Source: Liolophura sinensis
Lineage: Eukaryota > Mollusca > Polyplacophora > Chitonida > Chitonidae
Assembly: GCF_032854445.1 (NCBI RefSeq)
Contig: NC_088303.1
Location: 6,767,501-6,831,500, forward strand
DNA length: 64,000 bases
Direction of reading: 5' to 3'
Part shown: positions 53,051-64,000 of the stretch, one piece after another
Position numbering within the stretch: the stretch's first letter is position 1
Layout of the letters: the number at the start of each line of letters is the position of its first letter
Position numbers and translations under genes: made by a program
The notes under the pieces: generated by a model
What the model saw: only the letters and a program-made list of their open reading frames with translations
Told to the model about the DNA's origin: nothing
Databases searched by the model: none

Positions 53051-54177
53051 ATGTCCCTCTAGGTTAAATATATATGGTATGGTAAGACATGAAGTTGGCT
53101 CACTTTACATCATTTCAGAAACCAAAAGCAAAGAAGGATTAAACGCAGTAGAACACCAGTGACGATAAAAGAGAAAAAAAGCGTTGATACTCCAAATCGA
53201 CAACTTTATATGAAATCAGCGAGGCATATCCAAATTTCACTCATGCAACATACGGCAGGCTTTGGGTGTAATGGATGACTATTTTGCCTTACCTCAAATG
53301 CAAAACACATTTGATTGAATACCTCCTAAAATTAATTAAATTTATAAACAGGACCGGAATACTACGCCTCTGGTGTACCATTGCCTTAATAATAGTGATC
53401 TAGGAACTATAACCTCATGTACAGCGAGATTCTCACAACAGTCTCTTTCTTTCAACTTTGCCCATATTCAGGTCTGTGTAAAATCCGTAATATTATCAAA
53501 GCTCTCTTTCGTCATTGGCGAATTTTTAGTGTTCAGCCATAATCGTTCATACTTTCGTGAGTGACAATGTTAATCTCCCATTAGTTTGTTCACCAAGAAT
53601 TCATTGCTTGGGGTGAATCAATTAATAAATTAATGAAAAGGGGACCTACTGGATAGATTATTTGCCAGATTGCCGATGCTATGAAAATGATCTGCTAGAG
53701 ATGCAACGTTTCTATTTTGTCCCTAATTGATATCAGTCACTTGACAAAGCTCTTTGCCAAATATGTTTGGTTTTAATGTTGACGAAAGTTTAAAAGAAAA
53801 AAACTATACGCCGGTACTGATAATGTGAGCTGGAGTAAAGTTGACCAGGTTTCATTCCTTCCCGCTTAACTTCTTCCTTTCCCCAAGATATCCACGCCAA
53901 AAGGCCCAACGTTTTCTGTAACATGCTCACGGCACGTAGTACATGTATAAGCACTGCAAAGCTTCTCCTGTGACATTTTCTGCGCTGAACCAACTCGTTC
54001 ACCAATCATGCAAAGCTAGATGGGAAACAATAATTAGATGAAAGTGCTAAAACAGTATGCGGCACATTTAAAACATATGCACTGAAAATACAGTTGAAGA
54101 CTGAAGACAGTTGAAGTTTGCTGATATAAGCAAAATTAAAAACAATGAAATACGTTTATTGTTTTTTTTTTCTACAG
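53051..54177. other. Intergenic DNA, no recognised gene
   Basis: No supported gene or RNA. Short frames only. Confidence 0.45.
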
Positions 54178-54850
54178 GACTAAGATCGGATAAAAGGCTT
54201 GGGTTTGAAGTATTTCAAACAAATTACTTCAAAACAAAAACATCGTTAATCTTGGTTAAGTACACTTTTCTTGTGTTGAGGGCGGTCCTCGCAATGATGC
54301 ATATCACACAGAGCACTTCCATGAATATACGATTTAAAGCCCTACGGTGTCGGTAACATGCGATCAGAAAGAATCAAATACCCACACGGACAAAATTTAA
54401 ACCAGATTAAATCTGACCTGGTTTAAATGGAAGCCAGTTGTAAACATGCGTGCTTTCACACGACCATGTGGCCAAGCCGGTGTTAAGCCAGTTCAGGGAT
54501 TTGTTACATTTCACCGGTTTAGTCTTTACGACGTCATTCTGACCTCCACATACCAAGGACATTTAATCCAGTTACTGTTCACACGGCACAGATAAACACG
54601 TTCAAGTATTGAAACTGGCTCAAAGCTACGTCGCTAGCAGGGGAAAATAAACCGGATTAAATGCCTCCACTTTCCGTTCACACGGGCGGCGTCAAACTGG
54701 CTCAAAGCTACTTTCGCAAGTTAAGCCAGCTTATCTATCCCCGTGTGGGTATACGCCTCATACCAGACATTCCCAAGTCTATACCAATCTATCGTTAAGC
54801 AAAATACACGCATACAAAAACATATGTATCCCTCCTGGGTAGGACATCAA
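54178..54850. repeat. Dispersed repeat family R6, copy 1, split by a MITE
   Basis: 54,178-54,378 and 54,752-54,850 together align with the continuous stretch 58,085-58,385 ('gactaagatcggataaaagg', 'catatcacacagagcacttcc', then 'cattccca' and 'cctacaaaaacat'-like blocks). The 373-bp MITE lies exactly at the break. Confidence 0.6.
54379..54751. mobile_element. MITE (non-autonomous DNA transposon) with cccacacgg ends
   Basis: Perfect terminal inverted repeats 'tacccacacgg' / 'ccgtgtgggta' at 54,379-54,389 and 54,741-54,751, with TA at both edges as likely target duplication. The interior repeats 'aaaccggattaaat'-like and 'aaactggctcaaagctac' blocks and has no open frame. Mobilised in trans by an unknown transposase. 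Confidence 0.82.
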
Positions 54851-56778
54851 CCTAATAAATTTTACATCAAACATAGCGTCCCCTTTGTCGAACACACCCA
54901 TTATTTGCAGTAACTTATGAAAGTAAATTTTGACAAATCATATCATCAAGTTTTTGGTTTGAACTGTTTTGGTACCGAAACACCGCTGAATCTTGGACCG
55001 AATATAAGACATAATACTCAACTTGTCAAAAATCTAGAGCTCAAACTCAAGAGCAATACGTCTCTGTCGTTTCTCTGGAATCGCACCCTGTGAGCCTATC
55101 TGGACAAGCTCCGTCCGTTTATTGTTTTAGGTAATAGAGCGGGTAAATGCCGCAATGCCATCATACCGCAGATTACATTCATACAAAACAGCAATTCATC
55201 ATTCTGTTCACCCAACCTGTCAGTCCAAATGATTGCTTCACGTCTATAAAAAGTGAAAACGTTACAACCAGTTGCCTAATTGACCAGAAAAAAGACACCT
55301 TGTGTATACAATACAAACAAAAAATTACTCTCAATTGTCCCTTTCATTTTTGTCTGTTTGATAATTTCATCACGTTTAATCAACCTAGTTTTTTTCCCAT
55401 TTCAAACTTCCATGAATGCTTACAGTTATAGAAGTAAACCGTATCTCGGCAAATCTCATGAAGAAACTTGTCATCTTATCATTACCTCATACAGTGCTAT
55501 ATATCTGGCTGCTATATACAAATAGGTAGGAGTATACATGTAACAAAAATAATGTAATTTTTCTCCAGCAGTCAAAAACATGTTTTGTCGGGAGCACCGA
55601 CAGTTACGTAAACTGCGATCAACTGTATACTCTTAAGGCTCTTCCTGACACTTCCATATACGAACTTGTTTTAAATTTTAAATAAAATGTTATCTGATGA
55701 AATAAAGTTTCTTTCATTCCTTCTAAATATATGATCTCAAAGCAGTATGGATGCACAGTCTGGTGTTTGGGGACTCCGTTATAAAAAAAAACGTGCAGTC
55801 TATTTTGCGGAGAGAGTAGTTCAGCTCTTGTTACTACGTGCAGTTTTTATTGGTTGATGTGCAAATATTGTAAAACAAATTATTCGTCAAGCCTATTCAC
55901 CTGTAGGAATAGCTTTTTGACGTAAAAAAACTTATGGAGTTTAACACTAATAGTGAGCATTAAGTTGTAACAGTATTTAAGTTCCAATAATGTAGACGAC
56001 CAAAAAAGCGATGTGTAGAGCTTGTGGTTTTACATGCCACTGAGAAAAGGCAATTTTGATAGCCTGTAAATTTTATAGCTGACATTTTTGTCTTGTAGAT
56101 TAAGTAATTATAAAACGTACGCATAACCTATCTTTGTTTCTAGTGTCAGTGTAGCGTTTGTCTATTCTTACACATAAACCTCACTCTTAAGGTGTAGCTA
56201 TCTTCACGTAAAGTTAGTCTAAGTTAGTCCATTTCCGGTTTGTATGGCCCTTCCTCGTTAGAGGTGGGCAGAACCTCAAACGGGATGACCATTCTATTTA
56301 TGTTTTTTTTTTACACATATTTTTCTAGTCCAATCTCTATCCAACTGGTCCCGGAGGAGGCAATGGTGTCAGCCCGAGAAAGAGGAGTGTTTACAGCTGT
56401 GACATGGCTTTTAATTGAACATACTGGACTACATACGCGCTACTCGTCTCCGAGGCCAGATTTGCCCTAAACTTTTTGACGTAGGGGCAGTGTGACATGC
56501 TGATTTCCTGTTATGAATCTTGTTATCTGTAGGTGTATATTCTGTTAAATGGCTTGAATATCGATATTAACAGTCGATTGTCATAAGTAACGTCTGCAAT
56601 TGTGGAACACTTAGGGCTGTTTTTCTTTGTGATTGGTCTTTTGTTTTAACATACATCAAACAACTTTAACATCAAAAGCAATAGTAAGCCAAACGTGGTC
56701 AGGTTGACACTCTATACACAGTTGCCGTCCTCGTTATAGACACCGCCGACGCAACTTCCATTTAAGCTAATGTGAAAT
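54851..56778. other. Intergenic DNA, no recognised gene
   Basis: AT-rich, with short frames lacking motifs (for example 55,147-55,525). No repeat with clear ends. Confidence 0.45.
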
Positions 56779-56823
56779 GTGCACTTATTGGTCAATAACT
56801 GTCACGTGCCTCGCTGTGATTGG

Positions 56824-57225
56824 ATGATTTGGTTTCCCACCCATTCCATTGGCATGGACTTGCCCAAAATCATAACAAAACAACCTAAAGAGAAGGAAGT
56901 GGCTATTTTCGGTGTTATCCAACCCGTGGCTCTATTTTTTAACAAAGGTATATTAGAACAGAAATATAACGTAGTTTACCATGCTCAAAGCACCAATATA
57001 ATCCACAGCAGACAGGCGTTGTCTACTGTTCAAGACTTCCAGGTGCCAGGCCTACAGTTCTCAAACAGTGGACAACTCCCATCTGATGTGGATTATCTTG
57101 GTGATTTAATTATGTATGAAATTAGGACCAAATCATGCATAGAGAAGCAGTCAACAGTTTCCAATGATTTTGGAGACACGCAGGGAATGTTCTCGGTGCA
57201 GGAGTTAAATCGTGTACCATACTAG
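56824..57225 (+). CDS. Unrecognised 133-codon frame
   Basis: Counted from the in-frame ATG at 56,824. Soluble, mixed composition, with no signal peptide, membrane segment or known motif ('KEVAIFGVIQPVALFFNKGI', 'FSNSGQLPSDVDYLGDLI'). It is one of the longer frames outside transposons. The tail 'cgtaccatactagtat' recurs at 58,695, and 57,265 carries the end of the 340-bp repeat family, so the frame may belong to a dispersed element. No host function is proposed. Confidence 0.2.
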   Translation: MIWFPTHSIGMDLPKIITKQPKEKEVAIFGVIQPVALFFNKGILEQKYNVVYHAQSTNIIHSRQALSTVQDFQVPGLQFSNSGQLPSDVDYLGDLIMYEIRTKSCIEKQSTVSNDFGDTQGMFSVQELNRVPY

Positions 57226-58084
57226 TATGTCAGTTCTTGATAATCAGAATGTGTATCTCAGTTATGCTCTGATTGCAACTGTTCATGAATCCAATGTGGC
57301 GATCTAATACAAGGCAGATAAAATCAAGCGGGTAATGCGGAATTCGACAAAATCATATAGCAGAGTGCCAGGGATTCTGGACGCTCTGTCCATGTGTACT
57401 TACAAGAGAATTATACGTAAAGTAAAACTGAAGAAACTTAGAGTGAGGGCGTTTGATAGAAAAACCTTGACACATTCTCCACAAGACTTCACCTATTGCT
57501 CACATCATTTTGTCTAGTACGGGTGCTGTGTTAATGGAGACATGCAGATTGTGGTAAAGGAGATACGTGTACCTTTCCTCTAATCTGTCATGTAATTTTC
57601 GGAAAATTTCCAATACACAGAAGTGTACATGTATTCGCTGTCTGTTAATGCCGACTCCACTGTTGTGTCTGTGTGGTAATCCCTGCATCTAGACCATGTC
57701 TTGGCAAATCCTATAAAAATACATTAGCTTCCTTCCGATATTGTTTTGACAGGCTTCCCTTACCAAGAAGGATAGATGAGGGTAGGATATCGACTAGCAC
57801 ATATATGTCATTACAGCAGCACACACTCCACAGTCATACATATACCGACAGCTTGTCGTCAGGACATCTGCTTGATCCCTTTTATTACGGGAATTCCGGG
57901 ATACATCAATCTCAGGCAAGAGCTGTATAGCCAGTCGGGTAATGAAAAGTATTTTTATGCCGCCGTAATGCTTCTTATCTGAAATGTGTATGTAATGTGG
58001 ACTGAGATCCGCGAAACCTTATCGGTTCTCATTGTTGTTATGTGATTATATATTAAATGGGACAGAAACACAGCATTTTCAAGA
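57226..58084. other. Intergenic DNA, no recognised gene
   Basis: Contains 'gattgcaactgttcatgaa' at 57,270, an isolated block of the repeat DR. No gene. Confidence 0.4.
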
Positions 58085-58385
58085 CCAGTGACTGATTTCT
58101 CTCGAGCGAAAGAACGGATCAGAGGTTTGGTTTTGAATTTCTGCAAACAAACAGAGAATAAAAACTATTCTTCCATCTGCATGCTTCTCCCAGTAAGAGC
58201 TATGGTCCTGTGATTGGCGTATATCGCATAGACCACTTTCATGATTACAAGATTCCGCCTCTACACCTGTCAGGGAAATGTGGTCGGATACATTCCAGGT
58301 ATTGCAACAGGCATTCCCATACCAACGGTCAACTCAAATGTACGCCTACAAAAACATTCGCCTTTTAAATGTATCCACATTCTTC
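58085..58385. repeat. Dispersed repeat family R6, copy 2 (uninterrupted)
   Basis: Collinear with 54,178-54,850 minus the MITE, giving an empty-site comparison within the same window. Confidence 0.55.
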
Positions 58386-60250
58386 ACAGTATCTTCTTAA
58401 ACTACATTTTAAACTACATCACCTCATCATCAACCAAAATACAATGACGAACACACAACATATGCTTCGAAATGGATATTCGTATACCCGTCGTCCTCCA
58501 AAATGGACGGACCGGGCCAATAGTCTCAAGGCCAAATCCCCAAACGACGTTTAAAACAACAACCAAAGAATTAGGTAAGTAAATCAAGTACGAAATTTGG
58601 ACAGATTCTTGCGAAAGGTGCAAAAGTTTAAAGTGATCTTTTTAGAGGCGCAAGGAATTTTCTGGAAAAATGAGTAAAATCGGTATTCAAGTTGCGTACC
58701 ATACTAGTATATAAATATGGCTCCTACAGCACCACTGCAGTGTCACTTCCGGTTAAGATGCTCTTTATGCATTGATATCTAACCAGTTTAATTAGAAGCG
58801 TACTTATTCTTCGTGGTCATGCATACACTGCATTACACAATATAGGATGTATATGTAAATGTGCCAAATGTGGTAAATCTGCCTTTTTTATTTCGAAAAT
58901 CATTCGAAAGCATGTATGTCCTGTGTTTTATGACACCGGTGAAAAATTTTCACCATTCATACAGTACATATATAGCCCTTTATACGCAGCAATTTTCATC
59001 GTTACAGCTGTAAGAGTTTTCTGTCACGTGACCTGCAAAATTGGGCTTTTTCGCGTTCTGATAGCAGTTTGCGACAAAAATATACATCGAAGGAAAGAAC
59101 TAAGACCGGATTCGCTATCGCGCCGTCTAGTTATGTCCGGCAAAATGCTAAGAATCTTCAAATTTTTCGTTTTGATGACATTACATCCGGTTTGGTAAAA
59201 AACTGCATTTTCAGAATCAGCATCCAAAACCTCACCAAATAAGACTACTTGCCGGACATCATCTGTAGAAGTTTAGGAGCTATTAGCAAAAAACGAATAT
59301 TTTGGTCACATGATATTTTCTCTCAATATTTTTCTTGTACAATTTTCAAGGGAGAAAGTATACCTTCTCACCCTGAATGTGCCTAGGATTTGAACAACTG
59401 CAGTTGAAATTTCAGCTCAATCGCACCAGCCGATCTGGAAAAGATTTTCGTTATGTTTGGCACAAAATACAACATGGCTGCCAAGTAACGCGGCCAAATA
59501 TTTCCAAAAGATAAAAAAGCACAATTCCAATTCCTTTCCAAAACCATACTAAAGTTTTACTTATGTACCATTTGTCGTTTTCTCATAAAACGTATCACAA
59601 TATTGCCGACAATAATAATAATAATAATAATAATAGGCGCAAAAAACAATAGGGATTAAAGGCGAAATGGATCGACACCTAACTAGTGGGTAGTCATAAT
59701 ATATAACCCAGTTCCGCTTTGTTTGCAACTGTGCATATATCCAACGTGATGACCTAAATTAAGCCGCGTGTTGAGCGTATATCCCAAAATCTGCCAGTGT
59801 CAGTGATACAACAACACTGGCAAAATTTTCAATATTCCACGCGTTATATAAATTACTTGAACTTTTGATTGGTCACCTGAACTTTCATTGACAAGCTCAT
59901 CCAATGATCACCTACTGCACCGAGACAGCAGTTTCTTTATACCAAACGGTGAAGCTTTTGAAACACTGGATACCCATAAAGTTTAGTTTCATGAAATGTG
60001 AAAAACAGCAAAGCTTGGTAAAAAGCAATAAAACACTTAACGCTGTAAGCCTAAACAAGATACCGGTACTCACAAACGGAGAACTCAAGTTCAACCGTTA
60101 ACGACAAGAGCATGCCTCAGTATGATATGTTCACGAATTTAAAAACGTGCAACTTAACCTACTACTTTGTAGAGCACCACAGACTTGCGTCGTGTGTATG
60201 AACTGCTCTGCAACTGATGAACATCAGATTTTTATTTCATCTAGTTCTAA
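58386..60250. other. Intergenic DNA with an (AAT)n microsatellite
   Basis: An (AAT)8 run lies at 59,611-59,635. A block resembling the end of repeat DR lies near 59,720. No gene. Confidence 0.5.
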
Positions 60251-60407
60251 ACGAAGCAGTTTTGTTAACGTGTAGATTGGTGCTCATGTGGTAAAAGACA
60301 TCTGAGTAAATAATACTCACAGTACGTTTGACCACTGGGTATTTCACAAACATTCTGTTCATAGTCAGTTTCAAGATGAAGAGCTCACACTTATCCATGC
60401 CTAAATC
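60251..60407. repeat. 157-bp exact direct repeat, copy 1
   Basis: Identical base for base to 61,883-62,039 (starts 'acgaagcagttttgttaacg', ends 'tccatgcctaaatc'). No open frame common to both with recognisable motifs. Confidence 0.97.
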
Positions 60408-61882
60408 TAGTCCATTCTACTTGTCACATCGTTAAATTGGTCTCACTGTGACCCTTTGATTAAAAAAATCACGTCTATCGTCACACGGAAAGTCCAAACC
60501 AGATCCAAAATCAAACCCTTTGAATTTATTTTATTGCATTCTCCAAGTTCTATGATTATTAATAAGAACAGCAAATAAGTCATGTGGCGAATTGCGCGCG
60601 TTAAAAAAAATCTTTTAATATTTCGTTCAGTAAGATTTTCGAAATCACCGAAAGGTTTATGACAAACGTTACCTTTTTTACCCACAAATATCCGCAAAAT
60701 GACCCCGTCTGCATGACCGCCTTGAAATTCATCCCACTGACGAGAACAAAAAAGTTAGTACGTATGTTTATTGTTCGGGCCTTCACATTCAAAATGGCAC
60801 CTTGCCAATCAATATTGCTTCTCAGGCCTTTCTATACAAATAGGTTTTTTCCATGAATTCGACTAATTTCGTGATGTATGCCGTTCTAATGTGCTCGGGA
60901 CATGGTCATACTTTTTGTAATCATACAGGGGTTCTGTATAATGCTACCAAAGATAACTAAATGTTAGGTTTAACAGGAAGTTTTTATCTAGCAGATGTGA
61001 CGATTTTATTACAGAATGCCCCAGCTGTTGATATTCATCTAACACTTAAGATCAACCGGGATAGGGCTTAGGTGATTTTTATCATTTAACCGTCTTCACT
61101 AAGAAGTGGGTCTGATGTGGCAATTTCGGGATGGTGTGGCCTGTCTTCATTAGCTGTGACCAGAGCTGCACACGTGCGCACCACTCTGGTTAGTTTTTTT
61201 CCTCATGTTCCGTTTAATCAAATCCATCTCCAGCTGACCCCGTTGGCGATGTCCATAGTTGATGAGGCCCGGAAGATGAGATCCGGAGTGTCAAGTGCGA
61301 AGTGTTAACTGTTGACATTGTGACATCGCTTGCTCATTTGTCGGACATACCAAGCTACCCAGACGCTACTCGATTAGGCAGTGCCATTTGTTTGTCACAC
61401 TCTGACGCAGCGCTAATTGGCATGAATATTCCGTGAAGATCTAATTTGTTAACGACGTTTACTGTTAATTGGCTGTTATCTCAGTAACGAAATTCAGAGG
61501 GCATGCAAAAATAATGTCCGGCTGGAAAGTTAAGCTAATGGAATGGATTGGAGCTGTGATGGTGTACTCTGTGACATTTACTAGAAAGCTACATGCTATG
61601 AAATCATGCTTCATAGCATTCATTTTCATCTTTATTTTCAAGAAATAAAAAATAACATGTAGTCCCTAATATTGTGTTCCAGCTGTGCACGTATAGGTTA
61701 TGTACACTGGAAAAATGTACTTCACCCGCTTTTCAAGTGTATTATTCGGGGATCATACCTAGTTATATTGCACCATACATGCGCTTCTCATTTTTGGATT
61801 CAGCCAGAGGAACGCATATCTTTGAGGAAAGGAACAATGATCTAGTTATGGATGGTGTTGGGAAAAACAGTCGAGACAGAAT
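60408..61882. other. Intergenic DNA between the 157-bp repeats
   Basis: 1,475 bases without a recognised gene. A 9-10 base inverted motif 'tgctatgaa...ttcatagca' lies at about 61,592-61,619. Confidence 0.5.
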
Positions 61883-62039
61883 ACGAAGCAGTTTTGTTAA
61901 CGTGTAGATTGGTGCTCATGTGGTAAAAGACATCTGAGTAAATAATACTCACAGTACGTTTGACCACTGGGTATTTCACAAACATTCTGTTCATAGTCAG
62001 TTTCAAGATGAAGAGCTCACACTTATCCATGCCTAAATC
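61883..62039. repeat. 157-bp exact direct repeat, copy 2
   Basis: Identical to 60,251-60,407 in the same orientation. Confidence 0.97.
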
Positions 62040-62154
62040 GCAAAAACGAGTAGTTGTTCATTAGGCTTATTGTCACACGTATCCGGTTATGTTGGCAGGT
62101 AAAAGGAAAGGAAAGCATACTTGATTTCTTTTCTTTTTTTTTTCATAATAGGAC

Positions 62155-62330
62155 ACGGAAAGGCTCGACATACCCATCGACAAAACACATATCATGCCAT
62201 GCACCTTTGGTGACAGTCAAAGGATCCCTGCCATATGCGGTTCCAATTGCTTCTTGCCACTCTACGATAACCAGCTGATTCGGATATTCGAGCAAGGGTA
62301 TTCCGCCTTCTAAACTCTGACAGCATGGAC
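62155..62330 (-). CDS. Possible host exon (tentative)
   Basis: Within a 109-codon minus-strand frame, residues 55-105 read like a structured protein ('PNQLVIVEWQEAIGTAYGRD', 'PLTVTKGAWHDMCFVDGYV'). The composition is unlike the surrounding AT-rich shadows. Upstream, 'ctgtcag' near 62,320 could be a splice acceptor and 'gtgtcc' near 62,150 a weak donor. No family is recognised and no neighbouring exon was found, so this remains a suggestion. Confidence 0.22.
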
Positions 62331-62339
62331 AACATTGAC

Positions 62340-64000
62340 GTCGGCAAAAGTAGGGCACACAGAAGACGAAAAAAAGAGGGGATTGAAAAACCAACACCCG
62401 TTTGGACAACAGCGAACTTTTGATATACGTAGAGGTTGGGGTTATCTTGACATATCCTTCCAGTCTGACCAACTTACAGTGACAATTACATGTTTATTTC
62501 CATCTTCAACTATCAATTAATTGGACAGGAAACAGGTCCACAACAGGACAAGTTTGAATTCCGTCTGTTTGTAGTCTCAGCGAACAGCTCTATGTCCGTT
62601 TCTAGACTGTCGTATTAATACTGTTCAGTACGTGTTGTATTGCTGACTCAGGAAATACTGGACTGCAGTCAGCCTAACATATCAGCTGCCATACTCCATT
62701 TGTCACTTGCTCTATTGCAAAACTTTGTAAAAAATAAATGACAAAATCTTTGCGTTAGCGATGGTTGACACCGTGCAATAAACCAAATTCATCGTCTTTT
62801 ACGTCAAGAAATCTTCAGATAGCTTAGCTCTCCATAACTCCAATCCCTATGGGCAAAAAGGCCAGGTGGGTAAGATGTCAGTTGTCACCATTGGACCAGC
62901 ACACATCGGTTGTCAACAGGCTGTCCGCTTCATTACCTCTATTTCGGAGGATGTTCATAATCCCATGTGAGAGTTGCTAAAGCCAGACAAGAAATGATAA
63001 TTGTGTTTATAGCCCGTTTCCTTATCACCAGCCTTCGTGTAATGTATGATATAATTAAACGTATACAGCACAGAGAGTCAAAACTAGAAATGACAAATGC
63101 CCACACGCAACTGGTGATATACGACCGCTTGTCAATTTACCTCTGCTTCGGTTTTATTCCAGCTTTTCGTGCAAATGCTTAAATAGTAGGAAATTAGAAC
63201 CCCTCCCCTCCCCACCCCACCATGACTTAAACAGAATTAAGTATAAAAATACAGTGATATTAATTCCAGTTTACTAGACAAGCTCAAATATATAATTAAT
63301 CAACAGTTGTGTCACATATCTGATTTCACCGGTAATGCCTGCTATCATGCTGTCGACATTGCTGTGCTTCTACTCTTTAATCATAATATAAGCCCACACT
63401 TAAGGTAATGTCTTTATCTCAGCTACTTGATTTTTCACCTTCAGGTCATGACTTTATTGACTTTTGACCTTAAGTTAATTATTGACCAAGGGTCAAAATA
63501 AACCATTCTTGGTAACCTGCCTGGAGAAATCTGCTCAGCACTGTCATATGCACGAAAACTAAGGACGTTTCTCTTCGAAAACAAGACCAAACGAGAGGAT
63601 ATAACGAATGAACGAATATATTTTTCTTGAAAGCAAATATGAATGTACATGAATAAAGTGAACTTCCTAATCAGTTAGAGTGTAGAGGTCAAGAAAATCA
63701 GCAAAGAGTACCAGAATATATTAAACAGGGAGGAATTAACATACGTTCGAAGGTGAATTGTAACATATTTCATGTCATTGATAGTTTACTTAGTATTTAC
63801 TAAACTTTTGAATGTGTTAGAATTACATGCAAATTGCATAATCCTTCAGAACCTAGGTGCTTCTATAAAATATTTTTTTACGAAAAGCTGTTTCTACTAT
63901 CAGACCTGTGAAATTCTTGGTAATCTTTTGTAGAAGTCGAAATTTATCAAGGCTCTTTTCTTTCAGTTTTATATGTCCTAATGACCCATCCAGTCAATAC
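62340..64000. other. Intergenic DNA with an R4 repeat copy
   Basis: R4 sequence at 63,060-63,220 ('cttgtcaatttacctc', 'ggttttattcca', 'atgcttaaatagta'). A C-rich patch lies near 63,202-63,222. No recognised gene. Confidence 0.5.

Noticed and set aside
59611-59635. (AAT)n as a LINE tail
   Set aside because: No LINE sequence adjoins it on either side; simple microsatellite.

Overview
This is a stretch of animal nuclear DNA, AT-rich overall, with no intact host protein-coding gene that I can recognise. It is dominated by layered transposable elements. tRNA-headed SINEs, an RNase H-bearing LINE with CCHC knuckles, a Penelope-like element with a GIY-YIG nuclease, a Tc1 transposon and a Gmr1-like Ty3/Gypsy element together suggest a marine invertebrate, most likely a mollusc. 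That assignment is recalled from family distributions, not searched.

Region by region: 1-8.7 kb is intergenic, with a few dispersed repeats and a stretch crowded with CATTAA-type motifs just before a decayed Tc1 transposon (8.7-10.3 kb). 10.3-13.9 kb holds one SINE and nothing else clear. 13.97-16.2 kb is the 5' half of a plus-strand LINE. 16.6-22.0 kb is a visibly GC-richer island, coding on the minus strand. It has remains of a family-B-like DNA polymerase, an SF1 (Pif1-like) helicase and several unrecognised proteins, sits between two ~340-bp direct repeats, and lies inside that LINE. 22.2-31.4 kb is repeat-rich intergenic DNA. 31.45-49.1 kb is a nested transposon stack. 49.1-64 kb is intergenic DNA with SINEs, a MITE, short duplications and dispersed repeats.

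The stack can be read from junctions and target-site duplications. An outer plus-strand LINE (31.45-32.06, 33.69-35.19, 48.16-49.1 kb) was entered by a short minus-strand LINE (32.06-33.69 kb), by a SINE (34.01-34.37 kb) and by a long minus-strand LINE of the same family (35.19-48.16 kb). The long LINE was in turn entered by a Gmr1-like LTR retrotransposon (36.5-42.36 kb), a Penelope-like element (43.53-45.13 kb) and a second SINE (45.23-45.37 kb).

The two most notable objects are the polymerase-helicase island, which looks like the remains of a self-replicating DNA element or virus-like genome of unclear type, and the Gmr1-like retrotransposon. The latter has integrase ahead of reverse transcriptase, a SCAN-like capsid domain, a tRNA-Pro-type primer site and an in-frame loss of the reverse transcriptase core. 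Every element seen carries disabling lesions; none looks autonomous.
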